From NCBI GenBank assembly GCA_018263435.1, contig JAANXD010000042.1, forward strand, positions 12,198-44,358: DNA of 32,161 nucleotides. The letters are read 5' to 3'. Source of the stretch: Candidatus Scalindua arabica. Its GTDB lineage: Bacteria; Planctomycetota; Brocadiia; Brocadiales; Scalinduaceae. Below the pieces are notes generated by a model. The model saw nothing but the letters and a program-made list of their open reading frames with translations. It was not told where the DNA came from and did not search any database. A program made the position numbers and the translations under genes. Shown piece after piece: positions 1-7,200 of the stretch; position 1 is the first letter of the stretch; every line of letters begins with the position of its first letter.

Positions 1-52
1 CGTCAGCTGCGCATGTAGACAACACGGTAAGGGTGCAGACGGTCAGGAAAGA
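1..52 (+). repeat. Identical tract shared with 1632-1683
   Basis: These 52 bases match 1632-1683 exactly (constant offset 1631). From base 53 to the stop codon the two carbamoyltransferase copies differ at about 28 of 187 aligned positions, mostly silent. The identical tract may continue upstream of the window. Confidence 0.9.
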
Positions 53-239
53 AGTTGCCCCCAGATATTGGGAATTAATCAACGAATTCAAAAAGATAAC
101 GGGAGTACCGGCACTTCTCAATACCAGCTTTAACGTGGCAGGTCAGCCTATTGTATGTTCACCCCGAGATGCCATAATGACCTTCTTTGGCTGTGGCCTC
201 GATTATCTTGCGATAGAAGATTATCTGGTATGGAAGTAA
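1..239 (+). CDS. Carbamoyltransferase (NodU/CmcH family), C-terminal part only
   Basis: The reading frame is open from base 3 to the TAA at 237-239, and its start lies before the window. The 78 visible residues are the end of the C-terminal domain of O-carbamoyltransferases, which move a carbamoyl group from carbamoyl phosphate to a sugar or antibiotic hydroxyl. The LLNTSFNVAGQPIV stretch and the closing GLDYLAIEDYLVWK are both present. The protein is almost identical to the end of the next gene (296-1870), so the two form a tandem pair. The GTG at base 33 is an internal valine, not the true start. Substrate unknown; a surface-polysaccharide sugar is likely from the neighbours. Confidence 0.9.
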   Translation, partial: SAAHVDNTVRVQTVRKEVAPRYWELINEFKKITGVPALLNTSFNVAGQPIVCSPRDAIMTFFGCGLDYLAIEDYLVWK

Positions 240-295
240 ATTTTGTATAGTGAAGATGTCTCTACATAAATGAAGATTAAAGTCAGGAGCAATAT

Positions 296-1870
296 ATGAT
301 AATTCTGGGAGTAACACATCCTATTTCGTGGAACAATGGGGCATGCATCCTTGTAGATGGCAAGCTGATTGCCATGGTGGAGGAGGAGCGGTTCAGCAGA
401 TTTAAGCATGCGCCCAGGGTGTCTGCTGACATGTCTATAGAATTTTGTCTCAAGAGAGCCGGGGTGACACTGGATGATGTTGGTTATATTGCCATAGGAT
501 GGGAATCTGCTAAACGTCAGAAGAAGAAGAAGAGGTATCCCTGGGACTTCCTCCTGAGACAGCTTCCATTCAGACATGAGGAAGAGAAGATGAGGTTTGT
601 AAATCATCATGTTGCTCATGCATTAAGCTCTTATTATGTTTCAGGATATGATCATTCAAATATCGTATCACTTGATGGCTATGGCGGTAGTGAGTCCGGC
701 ATCCTGGCAATTGGAGAGGGTGACGAACTCAGGGTAGTTAAGTCAATACCCAACAGAAATAGTTGGGGACACCTGTACGGTGAGATTACAAGGATGTTGG
801 GTTTTAAATCTCATAGCGATGAAGGAAAAGTTATGGGCTTGGCTGCCTATGGACAGCCGATTGAGAATGAATATAATTTTATTGACTGGGATAGGGATAT
901 ACCGGTGATCGATAAGAAAGGTTTTAAGAAATACCTTTCCGGTCTTACACAAAGGAAAAATGGGGAAGAATTAAACCAGCATCACAAAGACCTGGCTGCT
1001 ACCGTACAGCATACACTTGAAAGAGCTACACTCCAGATGAGTTCTTATCTCCACAATATAACGGGTTATAAAAATCTGTGTGTATCTGGTGGATGTGCCT
1101 TAAACTGTTCAATGAATGGTGTGCTCTTAAGATCAGACCATGTTGACAATATATTTGTCCAACCCGCAGCTCACGATATAGGCACGGCATTAGGGGCCGC
1201 CGTAAGTGTTTACAAAGATGTTGTGGGGCACAGGCCTGATATTGTCCTTGAGCATCCATATTATGGGCCAGATTACACCAATGAGGAAGTTGAATTTGAA
1301 TTAAAGAAGTATAAGCTGAATAATTTCAAGCGTTGTAATGATATTGCTAAAGAGACTGCTACATTGATTGCGGACAATAAAATAGTTGGCTGGTTTCAGG
1401 GCAGGATGGAATTCGGCCCCAGGGCGCTTGGAGGTAGAAGCATACTTGGCAATCCGAAGAATAAGGATATGAAGGATATTGTAAACAAAAGCATAAAGGG
1501 AAGAGAACCATGGAGACCATTCGCACCATCATTCCTGGCAGAGGATGCTGCTGATTATGTAAAACAGCCTTACAAATCCCCATTCATGATAATTGCATTC
1601 CAGGCTGTTGAGGAGAAGGTTTCTGAGATATCGTCAGCTGCGCATGTAGACAACACGGTAAGGGTGCAGACGGTCAGGAAAGAGATTTCCCCCCGGTATT
1701 GGGAACTAATCAATGAATTCAAAAAGATAACCGGAGTACCGGCCCTTCTCAACACCAGCTTTAACGTAGCAGGCCAGCCCATTGTCTGTACGCCACGAGA
1801 TGCAATAATGACCTTTTTCGGTTGCGGCCTCGATTATCTGGCGATTGAAGACTATCTTGTGTGGAAGTGA
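296..1870 (+). CDS. Carbamoyltransferase (NodU/CmcH/TobZ family), full length
   Basis: A 524-residue O-carbamoyltransferase that would use carbamoyl phosphate and ATP to carbamoylate a hydroxyl, here probably on a surface sugar. The N-terminal Kae1/TsaD-like domain starts ILGVTHPISWNNGA and holds the HHVAHA metal/nucleotide motif at residues 104-109, followed by a DGYGG turn. The C-terminal domain has GRMEFGPRALGGRS at 369-382 and LLNTSFN at 484-490. An AGGAG Shine-Dalgarno sequence at 285-289 supports the ATG at 296. The length is slightly below the usual 550-600 residues, but all family motifs are present. It lies 56 bp after a paralogue and 24 bp before the DUF1566 gene, so all three may be cotranscribed. 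The exact acceptor cannot be told from sequence. Confidence 0.92.
   Translation: MIILGVTHPISWNNGACILVDGKLIAMVEEERFSRFKHAPRVSADMSIEFCLKRAGVTLDDVGYIAIGWESAKRQKKKKRYPWDFLLRQLPFRHEEEKMRFVNHHVAHALSSYYVSGYDHSNIVSLDGYGGSESGILAIGEGDELRVVKSIPNRNSWGHLYGEITRMLGFKSHSDEGKVMGLAAYGQPIENEYNFIDWDRDIPVIDKKGFKKYLSGLTQRKNGEELNQHHKDLAATVQHTLERATLQMSSYLHNITGYKNLCVSGGCALNCSMNGVLLRSDHVDNIFVQPAAHDIGTALGAAVSVYKDVVGHRPDIVLEHPYYGPDYTNEEVEFELKKYKLNNFKRCNDIAKETATLIADNKIVGWFQGRMEFGPRALGGRSILGNPKNKDMKDIVNKSIKGREPWRPFAPSFLAEDAADYVKQPYKSPFMIIAFQAVEEKVSEISSAAHVDNTVRVQTVRKEISPRYWELINEFKKITGVPALLNTSFNVAGQPIVCTPRDAIMTFFGCGLDYLAIEDYLVWK
1632..1683 (+). repeat. Identical tract shared with 1-52
   Basis: Second member of the 52-base identical tract, inside the C-terminal half of the full-length carbamoyltransferase gene. 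Similarity drops sharply at 1684. Confidence 0.9.
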
Positions 1871-1894
1871 TAGAATTACTTCTAACAACTTATT

Positions 1895-2488
1895 ATGATA
1901 AAATACTTCCTGGTACATATCTTAATCATATCATCTGTACTTCTTTCAGCCCCTGTAGTACTGGCCAAAGAAGAGCCGGCCATAACCCTGCGGTCATCTT
2001 ACATGGATTTATCTCTTACTCAGGTGCAATCAATGCATAATATTTCTATACGCAAGAAGGATGAGTGGGGATTTTATGGGCACAGCACAATCCGCCACAA
2101 CTATGAGAAGAGGTCTATAAATGGAGACGGTGTGGTAATAGATCATGCCACCGGCCTGATGTGGCACCCGTCAGGTTCGAGTGATTATATGAGGTGGAAT
2201 AATACAAATAATTGGATCAGGAGTCTGAACTATAAAGAATATGCAGGTTATAATGACTGGCGATTGCCGACTTTAGATGAGGCGGTATCACTGCTTGAGC
2301 CTAACAGGATGAATGGTGGCCCATACATAGACCCGGTCTTCAATGGTGAACAGTGGGGGATCTGGACAGGTGACATACATGGTTCGAGAGGGGTATGGAG
2401 TGTCTATTTCAGCCTTGGCAATGTGCGTTGGAACGTTAAGAACCGCTATGTCCGCCCTGTTCGTTCATTCAATGATACATATCGGTAG
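1895..2488 (+). CDS. Secreted DUF1566 (Lcl C-terminal domain) protein
   Basis: A 197-residue protein with a hydrophobic N-terminal signal peptide (about residues 1-24, ending near VVLA-KEE), so it is exported. Residues 75-190 match the DUF1566 pattern: VVIDHATGLMW, then NDWRLPTLDEA, then WTGD and a final NRYVRPVRS. DUF1566 proteins are extracytoplasmic and of unknown biochemical role; some are linked to fimbrial or cell-surface structures. No good Shine-Dalgarno sequence precedes the ATG, which lies 24 bp after the carbamoyltransferase stop. The last 24 bp overlap, in antisense, the end of a truncated TauE/SafE fragment, which suggests a recombination junction just after the final conserved residues. 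Confidence 0.85.
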   Translation: MIKYFLVHILIISSVLLSAPVVLAKEEPAITLRSSYMDLSLTQVQSMHNISIRKKDEWGFYGHSTIRHNYEKRSINGDGVVIDHATGLMWHPSGSSDYMRWNNTNNWIRSLNYKEYAGYNDWRLPTLDEAVSLLEPNRMNGGPYIDPVFNGEQWGIWTGDIHGSRGVWSVYFSLGNVRWNVKNRYVRPVRSFNDTYR

Positions 2489-2635
2489 GACTATTGGAAG
2501 TACAAGTGTGAGTTTCTCATATTGTAAAAGGAGTAAAGGCGTACCAAACAGTAAAACTCCAACTCCGAAAACTGATTGAACAGTTGCTGTTACAATAATT
2601 ACTATCAAAGTATATATTGAGATGTCTAGCGGCAT
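2465..2635 (-). pseudogene. TauE/SafE-family permease, N-terminal fragment
   Basis: A 56-residue minus-strand frame starts at ATG 2635 with AAGGA about 8 bases upstream and ends at TGA 2465-2467. The peptide has a hydrophobic first helix, then VQSVFGVGVLLFGTPLLLL, the glutamine/glycine-rich first repeat of TauE/SafE sulfite or anion exporters. Those proteins are about 240-270 residues with 7-8 helices, so only the first two helices remain. The frame dies where it enters the 3' end of the oppositely oriented DUF1566 gene. Read as a gene broken by rearrangement; family assignment from the short motif is moderately sure. Confidence 0.65.
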
Positions 2636-2653
2636 AGAAAATATCCTTGCATG

Positions 2654-2767
2654 TTAGCCTCCGTTCATCATATATTTTTCATTAACAAGTATTATCCCTG
2701 CCATAACCAGTCCCATTATGGCGATCTTAATTAATATTTTTAGTAATTTTACAAATCTAGTTCCCAT
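2654..2767 (-). CDS. Small single-helix membrane peptide (37 aa)
   Basis: The minus-strand ATG at 2767 lies one base after the TAA of the glycosyltransferase (2769-2771), and TAA at 2654-2656 ends it. The peptide starts MGTRFVKLLKILIKIAIMG, continues as one hydrophobic helix (about residues 8-28) and ends KYMMNGG. The tight spacing implies translation coupled to the glycosyltransferase. The function is unknown. It might be a small membrane partner or just a fragment left by the rearrangement that truncated the TauE/SafE gene downstream. Confidence 0.45.
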   Translation of the reverse strand: MGTRFVKLLKILIKIAIMGLVMAGIILVNEKYMMNGG

Positions 2768-2768
2768 T

Positions 2769-3917
2769 TTATTTTGATAAAAGCTCTTCATAAACTCTCT
2801 CAACTTTCTCAGTCATAGATTCCTGAGAAAATACATCTTGTGCTTTTTTCAGCGACGCGTCGGCCATTCTCTTCCTCAGTTCAATGTCATTTGCTAATTT
2901 TACAGTGGCCGCTGCCAGGTTTTCCGGTGTATCGTCAATGACGAATCCGGTAACGTTGTTATCAACTATTGTAGATAACATTCCTCTGTCAGCGGCAATT
3001 ACAGGTTTTCCCATTGCCATTACCTCTCTGACCGCACGGCATGAGCCATCCGTACCTGGCATCAGGAATATATTAAAATCCATACATGAGACGGTTTCTA
3101 CATAATCACCTGTTCGGTAACCGGTATGGACAACGATGTCTTCCAGTCCCATAGTCCTGGTGGGTTCTGTCAAAAGCTGCTTTTCCTTAGTCCCTCGGCC
3201 TATAACCAGTAACTTTAATCTTGGAACTTCTTTAGACGCGATCTTTATTGCCTGCAGAAGTATATGAAACCTTCGATGGGTCTGTATCCTGGCGATAATA
3301 CCGACTACTATATCGTCTTCCTTCATTCCAAATTTCTGCCTGTGGGTGAGAGGCCCATCTCCAGGGTTGAAACGGTGACAATCAATAGAAGCATTGATCA
3401 TAATTGTCTTATCTTCGCTTAGTCCAAAGTTTTTCATATCCGCCACCCTTGCCTCTTCTGAGACTTCAATTAATTTGTCAGTGAGCCTGGTTATACATTT
3501 CCTATTCCTCAGGGTTTTTTTCAACGCAACTCCGTCATGATTTGTGCGTACAACAGGTAATCTCATCCCGGTACGTCTGGCGGCCATTCCACCAACTAAA
3601 TGGTCCTGATTTCGATGAACGTGGACTATATCATATGCCTCTTCTTTCATAAAAACCGAAAGATTCTTGATGTCAGAGATGTACTTGAAAAGACTGAAAT
3701 GTTTGCTTAAATGAAACCTGGTGACCGGTACAAGGCCACGTTCGTATGTGCTCTTTTCAACTGATTCTGAATCCGGTGGGAAAGGGTAATCATCCATTGC
3801 CTTGCCACATGCAAGGGTGACGTCATGTCCACGTTTCTTTAATTCTACACAAAGGTTTAGCGCCGGTTCTGCCGGACCTGTCCATTTCCAATCACTGAAT
3901 AGGTGGAGTATTTTCAT
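2769..3917 (-). CDS. Glycosyltransferase family 4 (GT-B fold)
   Basis: A 382-residue cytoplasmic GT-B glycosyltransferase. The N-terminal half starts MKILHLFSDWKWTGPAE and contains VHVHRNQDHLVGG. The C-terminal nucleotide-sugar half has VGIIARIQTHRR (about residue 205) and the acceptor/donor loop EVMAMGKPVIAADRG (about residues 297-311), a GT4 hallmark. The sugar donor cannot be named. It is the fourth gene of the minus-strand operon, 104 bp after the GT2 gene; the spacer holds a small hairpin at 3944-3959. Probably adds one residue of a lipopolysaccharide or O-antigen chain. Confidence 0.88.
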   Translation of the reverse strand: MKILHLFSDWKWTGPAEPALNLCVELKKRGHDVTLACGKAMDDYPFPPDSESVEKSTYERGLVPVTRFHLSKHFSLFKYISDIKNLSVFMKEEAYDIVHVHRNQDHLVGGMAARRTGMRLPVVRTNHDGVALKKTLRNRKCITRLTDKLIEVSEEARVADMKNFGLSEDKTIMINASIDCHRFNPGDGPLTHRQKFGMKEDDIVVGIIARIQTHRRFHILLQAIKIASKEVPRLKLLVIGRGTKEKQLLTEPTRTMGLEDIVVHTGYRTGDYVETVSCMDFNIFLMPGTDGSCRAVREVMAMGKPVIAADRGMLSTIVDNNVTGFVIDDTPENLAAATVKLANDIELRKRMADASLKKAQDVFSQESMTEKVERVYEELLSK

Positions 3918-3943
3918 TTATTAATAATATCCGACGATCAACC

Positions 3944-3959
3944 AGTACTGAAAAGTACT
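3944..3959. other. Intercistronic hairpin AGTACT-GAAA-AGTACT
   Basis: Two copies of the self-complementary AGTACT are separated by GAAA, giving a 6-bp stem with a four-base loop between the GT2 and GT4 genes of the minus operon. There is no T-run after it on the minus strand, so it is not a clear terminator; it could be an RNA processing or stability element. Confidence 0.35.
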
Positions 3960-4021
3960 TTCGGACGGGAGCAGAAATCTTTCTGAACACCGAGAATTAA
4001 GCCAATAATAAAACTTGCAAG

Positions 4022-4810
4022 CTATCTTTCGTGTTTATTCGTGTCAATATGTGTTTTGTTTTTTATACGTAATTCCCACAATTTTGCATATTTCATAAAG
4101 ACGTAAAATGACGTTGTTGTTGCAGCTACTAAACCCGGTACTCCATCCAGAAATCCACGTTTGAAGAAGTATCCTTTGATAAATCTGAAAAGTGGCCTAA
4201 AAATGAGTTGAAAGGTGAGAAACCCTACACCTTCTTTGTCCATTTCTACAGCACTCATGTCTGTATAATTGTCGATAGTTTCAAGCTGGTGCGAAAGATT
4301 TCTGTATGTATAGTGAAGGCAATCATTCTTCAGGTATTTTGCCTTTCCGTTTAACTCCAGTGTCGCATGTGGTTCCTTTACCCACGTACCCTTATCTTTC
4401 TTATAGAGAAGGAGGTCGTATGCAGGATACCATTCTCCATGATTAATCCATTCTCCAAGATAATGCGTTCTGCGCGGGAAGTAAAAACCGTCCCAGCTAT
4501 TTGAATTATTATTTAAATGTGATTGAATTTCTTCATAAAGTTCGGGAGTAATTATTTCATCTGCATCTGTAAAGAGAATCCATTCATATTTGGCAAGACT
4601 GGCAATATAATTAGACTGATCCTGAAACCCCGGCCATTTTCTTTGATAAACTCTGTCTGTATATTTACGGCATATGTCAACCGTTTTATCAGTACTGTAA
4701 GAATCAACTACGATGACCTCATCAGCCCACTTAACATTCTCCATACAGTCCCGGATTAAATCTTCATTATTAAAAGTCATTACACATGCTGAAACCCTGG
4801 CTTTAGCCAT
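4022..4810 (-). CDS. Glycosyltransferase family 2, WaaE/KdtX-like
   Basis: A 262-residue GT-A glycosyltransferase. ACVMTFNNEDLIRDCM opens the fold, VDSYSTDKTVDI follows, and FTDADE (about residues 92-97) is the metal-binding DxD. The WPGFQDQSNYI stretch is typical of the WaaE-like lipopolysaccharide core glucosyltransferase group. The C-terminal part carries a hydrophobic amphipathic segment (about 205-240), so peripheral membrane binding is likely. The ATG at 4810 is chosen because GGGAG lies 7 bases upstream; an earlier ATG at 4837 abuts the preceding gene's stop but lacks such a site. The last codons (KTHIDTNKHER) are made of an intergenic repeat (see 4026-4057), so the native C-terminus has been replaced or extended. 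Confidence 0.85.
   Translation of the reverse strand: MAKARVSACVMTFNNEDLIRDCMENVKWADEVIVVDSYSTDKTVDICRKYTDRVYQRKWPGFQDQSNYIASLAKYEWILFTDADEIITPELYEEIQSHLNNNSNSWDGFYFPRRTHYLGEWINHGEWYPAYDLLLYKKDKGTWVKEPHATLELNGKAKYLKNDCLHYTYRNLSHQLETIDNYTDMSAVEMDKEGVGFLTFQLIFRPLFRFIKGYFFKRGFLDGVPGLVAATTTSFYVFMKYAKLWELRIKNKTHIDTNKHER
4026..4057 (-). repeat. 'Formula' repeat copy forming the 3' end of the GT2 gene
   Basis: On the minus strand this reads as ACACATATTGACACGAATAA followed by ACACGAAAG: an iterated CACxxATTxACACGAAT-like pattern. Related sequence occurs at 21951-21973 and 18380-18402. It encodes the final residues of the GT2 protein. Confidence 0.6.
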
Positions 4811-4837
4811 TATGATACTCCCTGGTGTTAATTGCAT

Positions 4838-5941
4838 CTATATATTCTGAAATTTAGTGATTAAACCGGCAACAGTTTCTATCTCTTCTGTTGTCAGTTC
4901 CGGATAAATGGGTAAAGATAATATTTCATCGGCATTCCTCTCACTTATTGGAAAATCTCCTGCTTTATGCCCAAGCTTTTTATAAGCTTCCTGCAGATGG
5001 ATTGGAATGGGATAATGTATTTGTGTGCCAACACCTCGTTCCTGTAGATAATCTTTTAAATCATTTCTTTTGTTTACCCTGATTACAAAAAGGTGATATA
5101 CGTGTTTTGCCCATTGCCTTTTGCATGGAAGTTGTACATTTGAATTATAGAGTAGTTGTCGGTATTGTGTGGCTATTTCCATTCGTCTGTTTGTCCATTC
5201 ATCTAAGTACCTTAATTTAACTCGAAGTACAGCGGCCTGAATCTCATCGAGTCGAGAATTAAACCCCTCAATTTTTGACGTGAACTTTTCCACTTCTCCA
5301 TAATTCCTGAGCATAATCAGTTTTTTATATAATTCTTCATTGTTAGTAACTATTATTCCGCCATCACCATATGCTCCCAGGTTTTTTGTTGGATAAAAAC
5401 TAAAGCAGCCCATATCTCCAATAGCTCCTGCATAGTTATCATTATATTTTGCACCATGAGCCTGGCATGCGTCTTCAATGATTCTCAAATTATGCGCATC
5501 TGCCAATTTTATTACTTGATCCATTTCCGTAGTGTGGCCATAAAGATGTACAGGCAGAATAGCTCTTGTTTTATCTGTAATCTTTTCCTCTACTTTTTTC
5601 AAATCCATAGTGTAGGTATCTGGCGTGATATCAACAAATACAGGTTTAGCCCCGGTAAATGATATGGCAGAGATAGTAGGAACTGCCGTATTTGGAACAG
5701 TAATTACTTCATCTCCGGCTCCGATATCATAAGATTTTAAAGAAAGATGCAAGGCTTCCGTACCTGAACCCACTCCTACGGCAAATCCGGCACCAATATA
5801 TTTTGCAAATTCCTCTTCAAACAATCTGACGTTTTCACCCAAGACAAAAATTCCTTTTTCGAAAACACATTTAAAGGCATTATCAAGCTCTGCCTTCAGC
5901 TGTTCATATTGTCTTTTAAGGTTGAAGACGGGAATTTTCAT
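4838..5941 (-). CDS. DegT/DnrJ/EryC1/StrS-family sugar aminotransferase
   Basis: A 367-residue PLP enzyme of fold type I that would transaminate a nucleotide-linked keto-sugar, with glutamate as the usual donor. PLP-binding features are SGTEALHLSL (about 59-68), EDACQAHGA (156-164, Asp157 holding the pyridine nitrogen) and SFYPTKNLGAYGDGG with the Schiff-base Lys186. The ATG at 5941 lies one base after the epimerase stop (TAACATG) and begins MKIPVFNLKRQ, the usual family N-terminus; a longer frame from 5980 would overlap the upstream gene by 38 bp. With the epimerase it should make an amino-deoxysugar nucleotide. WecE- or WlbC-like specificities are possible but cannot be separated here. Confidence 0.9.
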   Translation of the reverse strand: MKIPVFNLKRQYEQLKAELDNAFKCVFEKGIFVLGENVRLFEEEFAKYIGAGFAVGVGSGTEALHLSLKSYDIGAGDEVITVPNTAVPTISAISFTGAKPVFVDITPDTYTMDLKKVEEKITDKTRAILPVHLYGHTTEMDQVIKLADAHNLRIIEDACQAHGAKYNDNYAGAIGDMGCFSFYPTKNLGAYGDGGIIVTNNEELYKKLIMLRNYGEVEKFTSKIEGFNSRLDEIQAAVLRVKLRYLDEWTNRRMEIATQYRQLLYNSNVQLPCKRQWAKHVYHLFVIRVNKRNDLKDYLQERGVGTQIHYPIPIHLQEAYKKLGHKAGDFPISERNADEILSLPIYPELTTEEIETVAGLITKFQNI

Positions 5942-5942
5942 G

Positions 5943-6926
5943 TTACCAATAATGCTCTCTGTATTTCTCATAGTAATCAAATGACGATTGAAGTCCTTCT
6001 TCTAACGAAACCTTTGGTTTCCACTCAACAGCACTCTTAATCTTTTCAAAATTTGCAACGTAATCTCCAATTTCTATCTTTTTAAGTTCATCCTTGAATG
6101 GTATAAGTTCGTAGTTGCCCTTACCATAAACATCTATCATTGTTTCTACCAAATCTATCAGGTTTTTCGGAATGCCACCAAGGTTAAAGACTTCACCGTT
6201 GGTCTTCTCATTACAAGCTACCAGTAACAATGCTTCAATAACATCATCAACATAATTGATGTCTCTGATCTGTTTGCCGTCACCGTATAACTTTATTGTC
6301 TGACCCTCTATTAATTGCCTTATAAACCAGTTGATTATTCCCTGCTTGTGGTGTTTCATCTGGTGTCTGGGCCCATAAGTATTCGTTAATCTGAGAGAAA
6401 CAGCTCTTATACCATAAATATTATTGTACAGAATGTGATATGATTCTCCTGCAATATTATTTATCCCGTTAACATCTGTCGGGTGCATCAGGTGCTTTTC
6501 GTCTACGGGCAGGTGGTCTGCTTTTCCATATTGTCCTCTCGTGCCGGCGAAAATAATCTTGACATCTTTGTTGTTTTTGCGGCAAGACTCCAGGATTGAT
6601 AACTGGCTCATACAATTAATTTCCAAATCAGTAAACGGGTCATTCATGCTGTCAATGTGGCTTAATGTCCCTGCAAGATTGAAGATGATATCCTTGTCCT
6701 TTACAAGATAGTCCATACTATGCTTATCTCTGACATCGGCGATGTTTACCTTTACCCTGCCCTCAATACCATTAATATTAAAATTATTTCCTCCATATTC
6801 CGGTATCAGGGAGTCGATGAGATATATATCTGCTTCTAACTTCACAAGCTGGTGTGCCAGTGAGCTTCCAATGAAACCCAAGCCCCCGGTTATCAATATT
6901 TTTTTGTTTTTGAAATAATTTTCCAT
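5943..6926 (-). CDS. NAD-dependent nucleotide-sugar epimerase/dehydratase (extended SDR) with altered catalytic site
   Basis: A 327-residue extended SDR protein. The NAD-binding GGLGFIG sits at 14-20, followed by the acidic DSL after beta-2, NLAG at 83-86 and the C-terminal sugar domain with LRLTNTYGPR (178-187) and RDINYVDDV. Normally a Tyr-x-x-x-Lys pair lies in the helix before AGE; here the segment is VNGINNIAGE, so both Tyr and Lys positions (153 and 157) are Asn. It therefore may not do the classical 4-oxidation alone. As the first gene of the minus-strand operon it likely acts on the sugar passed to the aminotransferase at 4838-5941. No convincing Shine-Dalgarno sequence precedes the ATG. 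Confidence 0.85.
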   Translation of the reverse strand: MENYFKNKKILITGGLGFIGSSLAHQLVKLEADIYLIDSLIPEYGGNNFNINGIEGRVKVNIADVRDKHSMDYLVKDKDIIFNLAGTLSHIDSMNDPFTDLEINCMSQLSILESCRKNNKDVKIIFAGTRGQYGKADHLPVDEKHLMHPTDVNGINNIAGESYHILYNNIYGIRAVSLRLTNTYGPRHQMKHHKQGIINWFIRQLIEGQTIKLYGDGKQIRDINYVDDVIEALLLVACNEKTNGEVFNLGGIPKNLIDLVETMIDVYGKGNYELIPFKDELKKIEIGDYVANFEKIKSAVEWKPKVSLEEGLQSSFDYYEKYREHYW

Positions 6927-7200
6927 AATACACTAAGAACTGAGATCACTCCTCATAGCATAACTAACAAGCATTCATAAGGTGGATTAATAGATTACAG
7001 AACTAAACCAAAAACCGACCTCAGGTTAGCTCTTGGGGTACATAACCCCTAATATTAAATATTGTCAAGTAAAATTCCAATTCTTGAGTAGACAATAACT
7101 TTACTTAATATAAGTATTTCAAATATATAACTTGAATTATTTAATAATCTGAATCATAATAATAAACGGCAAAATTTTCAATCAATTTACTTAAAGATAG
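6927..7200. promoter_or_regulatory. Divergent intergenic region between two sugar operons
   Basis: 274 bp, strongly AT-rich, between divergently transcribed genes, so it must carry promoters for both directions. It contains an inverted repeat GGGGT-acata-ACCCC at 7035-7049, a possible operator or hairpin, and TATAAG at about 7119-7124 as a weak -10 candidate for the plus strand. No gene was seen in it. Confidence 0.4.

Noticed and set aside
2343-2579. 78-codon plus-strand frame overlapping the DUF1566 gene end
   Set aside because: It is antisense to the TauE/SafE fragment and out of frame with DUF1566; it has no recognisable features of its own.
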